In this document: one piece after another, positions 1 to 10,689 of the stretch
Position numbering within the stretch: the first letter of the stretch is position 1
Layout of the letters: each line of letters begins with the position of its first letter
Source: Mycosarcoma maydis
Lineage: Eukaryota > Basidiomycota > Ustilaginomycetes > Ustilaginales
NCBI RefSeq assembly: GCF_000328475.2
Contig: NC_026486.1
Span: 496,001-560,000 of the forward strand
DNA length: 64,000 nt
Direction: 5' to 3'
Translations under genes and position numbers: made by a program
The notes under the pieces: model-generated
Seen by the model: the letters and a program-made list of their open reading frames with translations, nothing else
Database searches by the model: none
What the model was told of the DNA's origin: nothing

Positions 1-456
1 ATCTCGATCCGTGGAACACAATGCGCGTGTGCAAGAATGCGATGGTATGCCAAGCTCAATGCTGATGATGCAAACAATCAAGATGTAGATCCGAACTCGT
101 CCGTAAAAAGAATGTTCAAGCGTGAAGTGTAGAGTCGTGAGACAGCTGCTAGTGTCGAGGTATTACGCCGTGACGGCTATGAATCACGAATGGCGGTTAA
201 TCGTGAATTACACATGGCGGATGCTCGGTTATCCAAGCCAAAGCAACGCGCTCAGGCATGTGCAAGATAGCCGCGCACAAACTTTTCAATGTTGGAGCAA
301 CCGAAGCTTCTGTTCCCACCACAACATCTGCATAACTACTTTACATCTTCGCGTCATCCCTCTGTGTAGAGTTACGATTTGTAGGCGACAGGATCGTATC
401 AATTCGTATCTCAGAGTCGCGTCGATTACGTGCTCATCACCGTCTCAATCATCGCA
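1..456. other. Intergenic / 5' region of the MFS gene
   Basis: No gene is recognised here. The stretch carries copies of the window-wide TCACGA-core repeat at about 181-208, one in each orientation (AATCACGAAT and AATCGTGAAT). The open frames across it have no family resemblance and are treated as chance. The last part probably holds the promoter and 5' leader of the transporter that starts at 457. Confidence 0.5.
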
Positions 457-1992
457 ATGTCGAATCGAACACAAGAAAACACTCCGTTGCTCATAGCACA
501 GTCTCGACCCTCTTCCTATCATGGCGCCTCCACTAGTCCCACAACGGCACCGGTACCAGCACGCAAAGCAACACCTCTTCCACACAAGCAGCTCTTCGTA
601 CTATGCCTCATGCGCATGACCGAACCCATCTCGTTCACCGTCATCTTTCCGTTTGTCAACGCTATGCTTCGTGCCAATCTTCCTTCCTCTGTTCCGTCGT
701 CGCAACTCGGCTACTACGCGGGCATTGTAGAATCAGCTTTCGCTTTCGTCCAGTTTCTCACCATCTTCTGGTGGGCTCGGCTGTCCGATCGTATCGGACG
801 CAAACCTGTACTTCTCATCGGGCTGTTGGGGTCATTTCTTTCTGTCAACGCGTTTGGATTTGCAAAGACGTTCCCGCAGATGGTGCTCGCAAGGTCGATT
901 GCCGGATTGATGAACGGTAACATTGCCATACTGAAAAGCGTACTCGCCGAGATCACGGATGAGACAAACCAGGCGAGAGCGTTCAGTTTGATTCCACTGT
1001 GCTTTGCGGTTGGGTCGATTGTCGGCAATGCGTTGGGAGGCTGGTTGGTAGATGTGGGCGAGGGAGAGTGGTGGCAGAAGCATCCTTTCTGGTTGCCGTG
1101 TGGCATCGCTAGCTGCTTCAACCTTTGTGCAATTGTTTTGGGTAGTTTGTTTCTCAAGGAGACGCTACCGACCATGGCACGTTCAAAAGGTCAAGATTCG
1201 CCACACCAAAACGAACAGCAACAGGTCATGGTGGAGGAAGAGAGAGCTCCCTCGATCTCGTCTATTTTATCCTCACCTTTGATTCGTAGAGTGTTAGGTA
1301 CGCAAATGGGGCTCACCTTTCTCAACGCATGTCATGCCGCACTGCTCCCTCTGTTTTGCTACACCTCAATCGCTCACGGTGGTCTCTCTCTCTCATCATC
1401 CGACATCGGCACTGTCCTCGCCGTCAATGGTGCGTTCACGATCTTTATCCAGCTCATTCTCTTTCCGACACTGGAACGACGGCTCGGTGGACCACAACGT
1501 GTCTACACTCGCGTTACTGCCTGTCTACCCTTTCTCTGGCTCTGCTTCCCGATCGCTCACCTACTCGCCATCCGACACCCAGACAGCAAAGCCAAGCCAA
1601 TGGTAGCTTTGTTTCTATCCATCATCCTCAAAGGTATCAGCAACATGTCGATCGTCAGCAGCAATCTGTTGGTCAACGATTCCGCCCCGACCAGAAGCAG
1701 TCTAGCTACAATGAATAGCATCAGCCAAATGGCGGGCTGTTTGAGCAGGACCGTGGGACCAACATTCAGCACGAGCCTGTTTGCGCTCAGTACGAGCAAA
1801 GAGCTGTTGGGCGGGCACTTTAGTTGGTTGGTCATGTTCACGATCAGCACCACTGTATGGCTGTTGACGTTAAAGGTAAAGGCGCCGGAGAAGGCGTCGT
1901 GGAGAATCAAGGCTCAGCAAGAGGCAGCAGCATTCGAGTCGCAAGAGTCGAGACAGAACCAACAAATACAGACGCAAATACACGCTCGGTGA
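457..1992 (+). CDS. Major facilitator superfamily transporter (DHA1/ZIFL-like)
   Basis: Predicted polytopic membrane transporter of about 511 residues. The frame is open from a GTG at 430, but the first ATG, used here, is at 457. The cytoplasmic loop after the second membrane span has the MFS signature RLSDRIGRKPVLL. It is followed by a GLMNGNIAILKSVLAEITDE segment and a glycine-rich span, as in fungal YCR023C-type and plant ZIFL-type carriers. A long hydrophilic loop (GQDSPHQNEQQQ region) divides two six-span halves. The short N and C tails are polar and the C tail is Gln-rich. Substrate cannot be read from sequence; efflux of small organic compounds or metals is the usual role. It converges with the NAD+ synthetase gene 111 bp downstream. 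Confidence 0.85.
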   Translation: MSNRTQENTPLLIAQSRPSSYHGASTSPTTAPVPARKATPLPHKQLFVLCLMRMTEPISFTVIFPFVNAMLRANLPSSVPSSQLGYYAGIVESAFAFVQFLTIFWWARLSDRIGRKPVLLIGLLGSFLSVNAFGFAKTFPQMVLARSIAGLMNGNIAILKSVLAEITDETNQARAFSLIPLCFAVGSIVGNALGGWLVDVGEGEWWQKHPFWLPCGIASCFNLCAIVLGSLFLKETLPTMARSKGQDSPHQNEQQQVMVEEERAPSISSILSSPLIRRVLGTQMGLTFLNACHAALLPLFCYTSIAHGGLSLSSSDIGTVLAVNGAFTIFIQLILFPTLERRLGGPQRVYTRVTACLPFLWLCFPIAHLLAIRHPDSKAKPMVALFLSIILKGISNMSIVSSNLLVNDSAPTRSSLATMNSISQMAGCLSRTVGPTFSTSLFALSTSKELLGGHFSWLVMFTISTTVWLLTLKVKAPEKASWRIKAQQEAAAFESQESRQNQQIQTQIHAR

Positions 1993-2103
1993 TGTGCACG
2001 ATAGATCCCTTGCAATTATATCTTCTATTCAATAAGCATGCAGTACGACCTGAACTTTGTTCGTGACTTCCCGGCTTTGTGCCGACTCGGTCTTGCTCGA
2101 ATG

Positions 2104-4407
2104 CTAGACCTGCTTGCGATTTTCGTCTCGACTGGGCGGTGGAATAGCTTGGAAAGCTTGCAAGCGCTTGACCAGCTCGTCGATCTTTCTAAACTGAAAC
2201 GGAAACCTTGAAGGGTACAAAAACGGTCTCAGATCAAAACGGTTATCGTCGGGACTGTAACTTTCGGCGTGATAGCTGGGCGTCAAAGTGGTCATCTTGT
2301 GTCTGTTCCTTGCATACTCGAACCAGAAGAGTTTGACCTTTTCGGCCACCCTCTCTGGGCCCATGGTCGGGCCCCACTGTTGCAGCAGCTTATTGAACAT
2401 GCTGTAAGGGCCGCATTTGAGGTTCTTGCGCAGACGTCCGAATACGGAGAGCTCGTCGTACGTCATGCCCATATCAGCTTCGTCTGCCTGGACGTAGGAT
2501 TCCGTGATAGGCTCGAGCTCGGCCGTAGGCACGGCGGTGAGGAAGGAGTGCAGGATCGGAAGCGAGAAAGCATCGCGTGCGTACGCGATAAACGCCTTGA
2601 GATCGGTCTTGGAGATGCCACCGATAGGGTTGATGTCGGCCGAACTGCAGTCGTATTTGGTCAGGTAACCACGTAGCGACTCGTCCACGTTGGCAGATCC
2701 AAGCACGAGAAGCCCACCCCAAGAGCCGCGGACCCAAGGCGTGAGCTGCGCAAACATGTACGCGAGCAACATGCGCAATCGCGCTTGTATGTTTTGCAGC
2801 GCTAGATTCTCGGCTGGCGTCCCACCGTGCACACGGAAACGTGGCGTCGAGCCGGTCACGGTAGAGAAGAGCGCAATGATGGCTCTAACGACAATGTCCA
2901 TGTTAAGATCAATGTGGTAGGCTCCAATGTCAGCTGCCAGGTCTTTGGCGCGTTGTCGTGTCTCGGCGGACGAGTTCTCGGTGCCCATGTAGCACGTGAC
3001 AAAGATGCGATTGCAGAGCTCTTGAGGACTGGCAGGGATCCAGGTGGAGCTTGGCTTTTCGTTGCAGATGCGACGAACATCTTGGAGAACTTGTGTCCGT
3101 GTATCCGTGGTGAGCGAGGACGTTGCCTTGCTGGCTGGTGAGGAGGACGACGGTGCATCGATGGCGGCGATCACCAGTCTGCACATGCTAAAGACAATCG
3201 TTGCTGTTGCACACGAGTCGATGCCGCCAGAGAGTGGGACAAAGTAGCCTTGAGTACGCGACCGGCGCAGGTAGTCCCACAGCCAGCAAGCTGGACCCAG
3301 CGCAATCTCTTGCTCTGGTGAATGATAGTGCACCTCGATGGGCTGGCTGAGCGGGGTCAAGTAGCGCTTGTAGAGTCTTTCTGCATCGTCCCTTTGGCCG
3401 TCGACAGGGGCAACGGCACTTCCGACAGCGACGGGAGTAGAAGTGCCTGGCGTCTTTGAACTATATTCTTCCGACTCTCCCACTTCGAAATCGACGTGAA
3501 TTCGGGGATAGCCAGAGCCGAGACTATGGCTGACAGCCTGCATACCTCTGCTCTTGGCACTGCGATGAGCGCGCACATCATCCAGATCCACGGTCGCCGA
3601 GACGACCTGCACGTCGTCGAGCGAAAACTGGGAGCCTTGTGCAACAATGCTGCCGTTGACGGCAATGAGTGGACATCCGTCGTAGTAGAGTCGGTCGCCA
3701 TCGCATCCCTGCTGATTTGCATAGAGATAGATGCCACCTAGCTTCAAGGTGGCTTCCTTGATGAGCTCGACTCTTCTGTACAGCTTTCTGAGTTCGTGAT
3801 GCGATGCCGACGAGTTGGTGAAGATCTCAACACCATCGAGTCCCTGCCGAATGTGAGGCGAGTTTGGGGTAAAGAGCTCTTCGCAGAGCTCGACACCCAG
3901 CACTGTATCTCTTGTCTTGACCACTGCGTCTCCGAAGGGCACCTCGTGCTGGTCAGTGATGGAGGAAACGATGCGAGGGAGTGGGAAGCTGTCGGTGTGG
4001 TTCGTGCGTGTCCACGGAGAAAAGTAGCGCATCTCTCGATAGTTTCCATCGTTTGCGAGCCACATCTTGGGACGAATGTGCAGGATCTTGCCGTCCAGCA
4101 GAAGCACCCTACAGTTGTACAGGGTGGAGCGATGGAGGACAGGCATTCCTACATCGCAAAGAATGCCGTTGGTAGCATCCGAGGAGAGGATCTCAGCAAG
4201 CACTTGCCACGAATGCAAGACCGTGTCTGGCTCGAGAAAGTGGTCGAAGCATCCATAGCCGGGGATCTCGAGTTCGGGGCCGACGCGTAGACGAGAGCCT
4301 ACGGATTTGGCGAGTCGGATCGATTCGAGAATACGGTCACGGTTGCCATCAAAGTCGAGCGCCCACTGGTTGAGGGAACACGTAGAAACGGTAACCGGCA
4401 GACCCAT
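2104..4407 (-). CDS. QNS1: Glutamine-dependent NAD+ synthetase
   Basis: Last step of NAD+ synthesis: ATP-dependent amidation of deamido-NAD+ with glutamine as nitrogen donor, in the cytosol or nucleus. I start it at the ATG at 4407 (767 residues), because [20 protein letters not shown] aligns with the start of yeast Qns1. The frame stays open 120 bp further upstream, probably as leader. The N-terminal nitrilase-type glutaminase domain shows the Glu-Lys-Cys triad in PELEIPGYG (E45), RPKMWLAND and GVELCEELF. The C-terminal synthetase domain has the pyrophosphate loop [12 protein letters not shown], then the highly conserved [21 protein letters not shown] and the late motif [13 protein letters not shown] linker between the domains and one in the synthetase half (SSSSPASK region) are longer than in yeast. 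Intact and probably essential. Confidence 0.97.
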   Translation of the reverse strand: MGLPVTVSTCSLNQWALDFDGNRDRILESIRLAKSVGSRLRVGPELEIPGYGCFDHFLEPDTVLHSWQVLAEILSSDATNGILCDVGMPVLHRSTLYNCRVLLLDGKILHIRPKMWLANDGNYREMRYFSPWTRTNHTDSFPLPRIVSSITDQHEVPFGDAVVKTRDTVLGVELCEELFTPNSPHIRQGLDGVEIFTNSSASHHELRKLYRRVELIKEATLKLGGIYLYANQQGCDGDRLYYDGCPLIAVNGSIVAQGSQFSLDDVQVVSATVDLDDVRAHRSAKSRGMQAVSHSLGSGYPRIHVDFEVGESEEYSSKTPGTSTPVAVGSAVAPVDGQRDDAERLYKRYLTPLSQPIEVHYHSPEQEIALGPACWLWDYLRRSRTQGYFVPLSGGIDSCATATIVFSMCRLVIAAIDAPSSSSPASKATSSLTTDTRTQVLQDVRRICNEKPSSTWIPASPQELCNRIFVTCYMGTENSSAETRQRAKDLAADIGAYHIDLNMDIVVRAIIALFSTVTGSTPRFRVHGGTPAENLALQNIQARLRMLLAYMFAQLTPWVRGSWGGLLVLGSANVDESLRGYLTKYDCSSADINPIGGISKTDLKAFIAYARDAFSLPILHSFLTAVPTAELEPITESYVQADEADMGMTYDELSVFGRLRKNLKCGPYSMFNKLLQQWGPTMGPERVAEKVKLFWFEYARNRHKMTTLTPSYHAESYSPDDNRFDLRPFLYPSRFPFQFRKIDELVKRLQAFQAIPPPSRDENRKQV

Positions 4408-4572
4408 GGTAGAAAGAGGTTGTCGTCCTTTGAGGAGCAGCGGTTTGCGGCGACTGTTGGAATCTGTCCAAGAGCGAAAGAGAGAAGAAACCTTCACGCA
4501 ATCGTAACGGAAAGCGTGAATCGTCAAGGCAATCGTGAATCACAGTCGTGAGTATCAAAAATGTCACGGTGA

Positions 4573-4610
4573 ATTCACGATTCTTGATTCGTGATTCGTG
4601 ATTCGTGATT
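4573..4610. repeat. Heptamer array ATTCACGATT + (ATTCGTG)3
   Basis: One ATTCACGATT unit is followed after a few bases by three perfect tandem ATTCGTG heptamers (4587-4607), which are the reverse complement of CACGAAT. The two parts therefore face each other, giving an inverted junction able to form a short hairpin. Confidence 0.9.
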
Positions 4611-4860
4611 GAGGACCCTGTTTGCTTTGGCACCTAAACCGTGACTCGTCATGGCTCCGTGCTTCGTGGCTCTGTGCTCAAATACACTAAGTGTTAGGTG
4701 GCTAATTTCTGTCATTTCACATCGTAAAAAGTCTTTTGATTCGCGTTTGACGGCACGTGATGCACGCCGCTCAGCGCTCTTCCGCACCTGTGGTCATACT
4801 TTGATCCAGCAGATTCAGCAAATTCCCGTGTTCTAAAGTCTGTGTCTTTCTTCTAGGTAA

Positions 4861-4902
4861 ATTCACGATTATTCGTGATTCGTGATTCGTGATTCGTGAT
4901 TG
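4861..4902. repeat. Heptamer array ATTCACGATT + (ATTCGTG)4
   Basis: Same design as the array 0.3 kb upstream: ATTCACGATT (4861-4870) followed directly by four tandem ATTCGTG units (4871-4898). Two copies of the same composite structure in one promoter region argue against chance. Confidence 0.9.
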
Positions 4903-5323
4903 CTGGGCATTCATATTGACCAGCACAGTAACTCTTGACGTACGTGCGCAAGTCTTGAGTTGAGTCACGAGTGTTCCATCAGCCACGAGTGAATCACGAA
5001 TGAAGACTAGCGCGTCATCGTGCGTGAACAGCTAGCTCCACATGGCAATATGTGCCCAAACTCAGATAATAACCCACGCGTCAAAGCGCCACAACTACAG
5101 CCTGCAAGTGGTCAGCTTGAGCACTTTGTGATCATGCTTCACTTGGCTTCCGGTAGCGTAGCATCGACATTTTACAAAGCCGATCAGAGGCTTGCGAGGC
5201 TTTGACTCAGCAGCAAACCCGTTGAGGAGCTTGGGCGCTTGCTCGCTAGCTTCCGTGTTTTGCGCCTGCCATCAACATCACCACCATTTCGTGCAACTTC
5301 TGCTCTCACATACCACTAACACA

Positions 5324-5945
5324 ATGTCAGCACCGAACGAGGGCACGCCCAACGTGGCTTTCCAGAGCGAGGCGTACGTATTCCCTTGCTCTTCTGTAGC
5401 GTTCTTCTTGTCTCAAGGTTTCAATCTTTCTGGCATGTATTGCTCTTGTTTTGGTGCGCACGTGTTTGGCTTTCGACTCACACTTGCGTGTTTTTCTTCG
5501 TCGTGGAGCAGCAAGTATCCACACCAGACAACCGACTTTCGTGGACCAGGTGTGTCAACAGAAAACCCAGCAGGTGCCTTCCCACGCGATCTCCGTCAAC
5601 GTAAGCAATACCATCTCCAACACCTCTGATCACTTTTTCCGTGACAGCGCCGTACTCATTTGGGATCCATCTTGTTGCCTCTCAACGACCATCATCACAG
5701 CCGATCCCGATCCGCTCGAAGCGCATCGACCCAAGAGCACGATCTTTGGAGCCATCGAGAATCCGTACGCCCTTCAAGAAGCACTCACCAAGCTTGAAGC
5801 CGGTATTGACGAGGTCATCGGCTTGTTCCAGGCTGAAAAGAATACCCTCGCCAAGGAAGGCAGCTTTACAAAGGGCAACCAAGGTATCGAGCTCTTCGAG
5901 TCTTGGAAGCAGCAGCTCGAGCGCATTAAGCGAGGCCAAGAGTGA
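5324..5945 (+). CDS. Small conserved-looking protein of unknown function, three exons
   Basis: I do not recognise a family. Proposed exons are 5324-5373, 5512-5600 and 5701-5945, giving 127 residues. The splice sites fit the fungal consensus (GTACGT...CAG, GTAAGC...CACAG) and both introns (138 and 100 bp) keep the frame. The start MSAPNEGTPNVAFQSEA is Ser/Pro-rich. The middle is Pro/Gly-rich (TDFRGPGVSTENPAGAFPRD). The C-terminal 75 residues are predicted helical and amphipathic (IENPYALQEALTKLEAGIDE), ending KQQLERIKRGQE. The length and helical tail suggest a small soluble or complex-associated protein. It is convergent with the Zn2Cys6 gene 181 bp away. The gene model is more certain than any role. 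Confidence 0.65.
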
Positions 5946-6126
5946 GCCAAGAGTGAATCCCGTGTCCAATCGCCTTGCACCAAGATCCATACTTGAACAA
6001 ATAATAAAAAGACAAGGTAAAAATACAAAAATGTCGCTAGAAGCTAGTGCCAGGCAAAGACCGAAAGCCCTCAAGCCTTTTTACAAGTGCACAGAGGCAT
6101 CCACACCTCTGTTTTCGATGCGACTG

Positions 6127-9100
6127 CTACTTGCGTTGGGTATCTCTGTTGCTGTTGCTGTTGCTGCTGTTGTTGTTGATGATATTGACAGCGGACGACG
6201 CTAGAGGCTGCGTCATACCGTTGAGTGCTTCGATGTACGAGTTGGTAAAGTTGGCCCAAGACAAGGGGTCTTCAGAGGACAATGGCATCGCTCCCCAGTA
6301 CGACGTGTCGTGAAGTTTGAGATAGGCTGTCGGATTGACTGCGCCGTTAGCACCACCAGCAGGAGATGTAATCCTGTCGGATGTGGGTGGAACACCTGTA
6401 GCGTCAAAGACCGGAGTACCAGCAGAATTTGTGCTTGTGTTGGATTGCTCCATGCGTGACGCCGTCGGCCATCCGTAGAGCAGAGTAGCGTTCTGACCTG
6501 AAGCATTGACTTGAGCTTCCCGATGGTCTTGCGGCGCAGAAGTCATCTGATATCCGGCACGAGGACGTGCGAGATACATTGGCGCCCCAATCGGACCTGG
6601 CACGGAGAGCCCGCTCAACTCGTCGCCCACCACTGCAGGAAGAGTTTCCGGAAGCGTCGATCGACCTGCGTCTATCAGGGAAGTGCGGTCGCCATCGTTT
6701 TTCTGCGCGGGTTGTGCTGATTGCTGATCGTTTCCGCTTCCCTGAAGAGACCCGGCACTCTGTGCTTCCTTGGGCATCCAAAGCGCCGATGGTCCTACAT
6801 CAGTGCCTGCGCTCTTGGTCATCGCTGCTGTTGCTGTGATCGCACCTGCTGGCGAACTGTCTGCGCGGCTCGCTGTCAAGCTGCCAGATGCGCTCACCTC
6901 TCTCTGACTCGGTAAGCCCGTTCCATCTAGATCCGCATCGATGCCATGTCCCAGTTGCTCCAAAATTTTGAGATGATGAGAAGCACTCTGCCAAGTGCCG
7001 CTCATCCTTGAGAGCCACGTCATAAACTTTCGCAATCTTCTCTTGGCCTCCAACGCAATGATCGCATCTGTCGATGTGGTATTGGCAATCTCGATGGTTG
7101 ACGCAGTAAAGATGCAGTAGGTGAAGGTCGAAGACAGCTTGCGCATGCCAAAGTTGTGATCATAGGCGGTGAGAATGTCACAAATGCTGCCAACAGCATC
7201 GGTACAGATGCGGTGCGAGGGCGGCAGGTCGGGACGGCACGACTGCTTGAGGATATAGGGGCGGTGAAGCATCACTTTAGACGCCTGGTACCACAAGTGC
7301 TGAGAGAGCGTGTTAGGCAGACGGTGGGACGGAACATCGAAGCGAAGACGGTAAGGCAGATCACGCTCCCATGCTACGAGCTTTGCATGCAATCGAACAA
7401 GTCGAGTCTCCCACTCGGGCACTGTCTCGCCGTTGTCGTTGCGCGTGGAGCCACAGTCATCGTCATCACCCTCACCGCTGCGTTGCACGCGCGTGTAGAT
7501 GGCGATGACCTGCTCGCAGATTTGGCCGAGCCTGACACCAAACTTCAAATGGGTCATGGCCGCGACAGGGGTCTTGAGGAGGATGTTGCGTGCGCGGTCT
7601 TTGATAAGTGAGCTGTTGTTGGTTGTCTCGGCCCATGTCTCGTGTTCGTCGACCTCATCTACATTGGGCAACGGACAGTCGATCTCTGCATACCGCAGTG
7701 TGACCGGCCGACCTAACGAGGCAGACGAGGTCTTGTCCAGAAGGTACAAGCACCAAAAGATTCTTCGTCTTGCCTGCTCCTCGGCATGAGAGAAGTGCAG
7801 CCCAAGCACAGAGGAAAAGTCTCGCTGACGGTGGAGGCCCAGATCAATGCACATCCTGCACGCTGTTGAGATGTAGGCCGACGCCTGACTCGCTCGACCG
7901 TTACCACCTTCTCGCAAAGCCATGAACAGTAGTGACTGGATCGTCTCGAGGCTAGGTTCGTTGTTGGTTTTGATCAGATAATACTTTGCTCTGGCGAGGA
8001 AAATATCGCCGAGGTCTGCCGCACTGAGACGGCCGAGACTGGTACCATCCGCAAGCTGAGCAGGTCCGTGACTGAAGCTGAGGTCAGAGGCGGTGCGTTC
8101 AACCAAATCGGATTGTGTTGCCTCTACATCCTCCTCTAAAACACCAAATTCGCCTGAGTCCCAAGCAACAGCAGCGAGTGCACAAGCAGCGTTGTGCAGC
8201 ATGGGGTGCCTTTTTGGATCGATGATGTCGAAGCCGGTGAGACAAAGCGCGGGCTTGTACAATGCAGGCCAGATAGTTTGCACAATACCCCAAAAGATCG
8301 TGAAGAGTCGTTCCTGGATCAGTGGCGGAATCTCGGGCTTACTGAGCGAGACACCGGAGCGATTGACACCGTTTCTACTTCCTTCACCGGGCTCCACCCA
8401 AAGAAGCGGCTCGAGGTTTATATCCTCGAGAAAGTCGTTTGAGCCACTGACCCCGGCTGCGTTGGACGAGTCAGCACCGCCGCTTACTGTTCTGACGGCT
8501 TGATCCCTTTTGAGCTGCAAGAGCGTGCCTTCCACCAGCAGCCGATTGCTTTCGCCTGCATATGCTTGGCGAGCGTCCGCCGCACGGCACAGCTCGCCTT
8601 CGTCAACGATAGCCGGTTCAGGCGCGACCTTCGCCCCTCGTACCTGTGAAGTTGCCGCCATGCTGCTCTGGAAGGAGCGACTCGAAGTATCGTTTGAGGC
8701 GCTTGCTGGGTCGTGAAGAGATGGATCGCCAGCCATACTGGAATAGTTGCTCGGTACATTGGTGGTAAAAGCGGCACCGGACCCGGCAGGCGAAGGACGA
8801 GCATATGGATTCGAAGTTCTGGTGAAAGATCTCTTGGCGCCAGAGCGTCCGGATGCAGCAGAATCATAAGTGTCTGACGTGATCGAGAGCCTGCCGTAGT
8901 TGCTCGGTGATGATGATGATCGATTACAGGATCGGCCTACGTGAAAGTCAAGAGGCGGCAGTTTTCGATCTGCGGTAGCTGGCGGAGGGCGAAAAAGGCC
9001 AAGACCGCTGCTGCTGCCTCGGTAAAAGGGTTCAATGCGCTGTTTAATTGTCCCGTGCGAAGCGGGGGCGGTATCGAATCTGGATGGTTGAGAATGAGGT

Positions 9101-9834
9101 GGATAATAGCCGGGGCTCGAAGCATTGACACCACCAGATTTGGGACTGCCGACGTTGTCATCGTGAGCAGAGCCGCCTGTGCGGTGACTCTCGCTGCGGT
9201 GGTGAGAGTCCGGCGAAGTATGGGCTGAGTACGGGTAGGACTCGGCGTGGGATGTTGGAGGCAGGGAACTAGTGGATGCTGGTCCGGTGACAGAGGCCGC
9301 ATGATGTGGTTGGTTTGAAGAGTGTGGCATCATGTACGCTGAAACTTGCGGAGGGTATCTCGCAGGGGTGGAAGAGGAGATGAGTGGCGGTGCGACGGTA
9401 CGAGTCCACACTGTCTTGGAAATCACCGGCGGTCGTGAGAGCGGGGCGCCCGATGCATTAGGGCCCGCTAATGAGGAAAAAGTAGCGGCGTAGTCACAAG
9501 TAGACTGAACCGGCTGTGCTGCTGCTGCCTCATAAGTGCCATCCCGAGCAGAAGCAGACAACCGCGCTTCAACCTTGCGTCTAGCAGCTTTGCTGCCACC
9601 CCTTGTGGATCCCTTGGGTGGTCCTCGCTTTTTTGGCTGGCCATATTCGCAAATTTCTCCAGACTGGATGCATTTGATGCAGGGTAAGAGACCGTCACAT
9701 TTGACCCTCCTTGTGCCACAGGGTCGACAAGCCTGTTGAATACGCTTCTTTTTTAGGCCACTGATAGATTGGTCGTCATGGTCGGAACGGTCGCCGTGAC
9801 TCGAAACTTGTTTTTTAGTGTCGTTCTGTGCCAT
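6127..9834 (-). CDS. Zn2Cys6 transcription factor with fungal-specific TF domain
   Basis: Nuclear DNA-binding regulator of about 1235 residues. The frame begins with a TTG at 9864; the first ATG (9834) gives MAQNDTKK and is used. The zinc cluster is canonical, CX2CX6CX5CX2CX6C, with cysteines at residues 36, 39, 46, 52, 55 and 62, followed by a basic KKRGPPKGSTRGG arm. A long Ser/Pro/Tyr-rich low-complexity stretch comes next. The middle-homology (fungal_trans) region lies roughly at residues 500-880 and includes SSASLGRPVTLRYAEIDCPLP. The C-terminus has a run of Asn/Ser alternation (NNNSSNSNSN) encoded by a GTT/GCT-type microsatellite near 6148-6180. Target genes unknown. Its divergent neighbourhood on the upstream side is repeat-rich. 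Confidence 0.93.
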   Translation of the reverse strand: MAQNDTKKQVSSHGDRSDHDDQSISGLKKKRIQQACRPCGTRRVKCDGLLPCIKCIQSGEICEYGQPKKRGPPKGSTRGGSKAARRKVEARLSASARDGTYEAAAAQPVQSTCDYAATFSSLAGPNASGAPLSRPPVISKTVWTRTVAPPLISSSTPARYPPQVSAYMMPHSSNQPHHAASVTGPASTSSLPPTSHAESYPYSAHTSPDSHHRSESHRTGGSAHDDNVGSPKSGGVNASSPGYYPPHSQPSRFDTAPASHGTIKQRIEPFYRGSSSGLGLFRPPPATADRKLPPLDFHVGRSCNRSSSSPSNYGRLSITSDTYDSAASGRSGAKRSFTRTSNPYARPSPAGSGAAFTTNVPSNYSSMAGDPSLHDPASASNDTSSRSFQSSMAATSQVRGAKVAPEPAIVDEGELCRAADARQAYAGESNRLLVEGTLLQLKRDQAVRTVSGGADSSNAAGVSGSNDFLEDINLEPLLWVEPGEGSRNGVNRSGVSLSKPEIPPLIQERLFTIFWGIVQTIWPALYKPALCLTGFDIIDPKRHPMLHNAACALAAVAWDSGEFGVLEEDVEATQSDLVERTASDLSFSHGPAQLADGTSLGRLSAADLGDIFLARAKYYLIKTNNEPSLETIQSLLFMALREGGNGRASQASAYISTACRMCIDLGLHRQRDFSSVLGLHFSHAEEQARRRIFWCLYLLDKTSSASLGRPVTLRYAEIDCPLPNVDEVDEHETWAETTNNSSLIKDRARNILLKTPVAAMTHLKFGVRLGQICEQVIAIYTRVQRSGEGDDDDCGSTRNDNGETVPEWETRLVRLHAKLVAWERDLPYRLRFDVPSHRLPNTLSQHLWYQASKVMLHRPYILKQSCRPDLPPSHRICTDAVGSICDILTAYDHNFGMRKLSSTFTYCIFTASTIEIANTTSTDAIIALEAKRRLRKFMTWLSRMSGTWQSASHHLKILEQLGHGIDADLDGTGLPSQREVSASGSLTASRADSSPAGAITATAAMTKSAGTDVGPSALWMPKEAQSAGSLQGSGNDQQSAQPAQKNDGDRTSLIDAGRSTLPETLPAVVGDELSGLSVPGPIGAPMYLARPRAGYQMTSAPQDHREAQVNASGQNATLLYGWPTASRMEQSNTSTNSAGTPVFDATGVPPTSDRITSPAGGANGAVNPTAYLKLHDTSYWGAMPLSSEDPLSWANFTNSYIEALNGMTQPLASSAVNIINNNSSNSNSNRDTQRK

Positions 9835-10294
9835 GGTGTATATTGGGGAAGCGACGCCAGCCAAGGTGAGCCAACGTTAGAAAGCAGGAGATGAGGCGAA
9901 GTGCGGGGCTCCGGATGCAGCTCCTTCTGAGCGTCGAGAGAGCTCAACTCAAAGACAGCAATGTTAGCATGATCGACAAGCGAAACTTGCGCAGGAGCGA
10001 CCGAGCCACCGAGCAAGAACATTCACCGTAAAGTGTGGAAAGGTGAAAGACCTGATGGCGATACAAGAAGCAGCGGAAGCATATCTCCCGAATCCGAACA
10101 TCTTGCCTCTCGTACTTGTCTGACATTTTGCTCGGATCGTGAATCCACCGTGCACGATCACGGATCGGCTGATCTGTGTGATGCGTGATGATTGCAAGAA
10201 AATCGTGATTTTATTATTTTATATCCAGGACGAACAAGGAAAACATGACATCACGAAATCGTGAATGTGAAATGTGAAAATCTGAATGTTCTTT

Positions 10295-10321
10295 TCGTGA
10301 TTCACGATTTGATTCACGATT
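10295..10321. repeat. Inverted heptamer pair plus extra copy
   Basis: TCGTGA (10295-10300), one spacer T, then TCACGA (10302-10307) form an exact inverted pair. A further ATTCACGATT follows at 10312-10321. This arrangement with a single-base spacer recurs at 50046-50058 and 53514-53526. Confidence 0.85.
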
Positions 10322-10400
10322 GCGTGTATCTCGTTACTCGTGACTTCGTCTGCCTCGTCCACAGGGTGCCTCCACGCTCGTGTCTCACAAGGTCTGCTGC

Positions 10401-10431
10401 ATTCACGATTCACGATTCACGATTCACGAGT
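10401..10431. repeat. Tandem (CACGATT)3 array with a variant fourth unit
   Basis: Three perfect tandem CACGATT heptamers (10404-10424), preceded by ATT and followed by the variant CACGAGT. Confidence 0.9.
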
Positions 10432-10689
10432 TGTGTGCTTGAGTCGTGAGTTATGTCTGTCGTGAGAACACGGTCACTTCGTGCTTGGGAACCAGAAGAC
10501 CACACGAGAAAATATTTGGATATGTTAGATTGAAGGCTGGCGCTTAGTCATGCTACTCATGACTATACACTTGAGAATAATTGGGGAAAGACCCGTGATG
10601 ATTCTCGGCAGTTTGTTGAAGGGAAGAAAATGGTGAAAAGATCGCTTGGATTTTCTACTCAAGATTAATTACATACAAAATGAGCATAT

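Larger units (their letters stand above)
4408..5323. other. Divergent intergenic region between QNS1 and a small gene
   Basis: About 0.9 kb separates two divergently transcribed genes and must hold both promoters. No coding signal is seen. It holds two of the clearest arrays of the TCACGA-core heptamer (listed separately) and further single copies at 4531-4543 and about 4970-5003. Confidence 0.6.
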
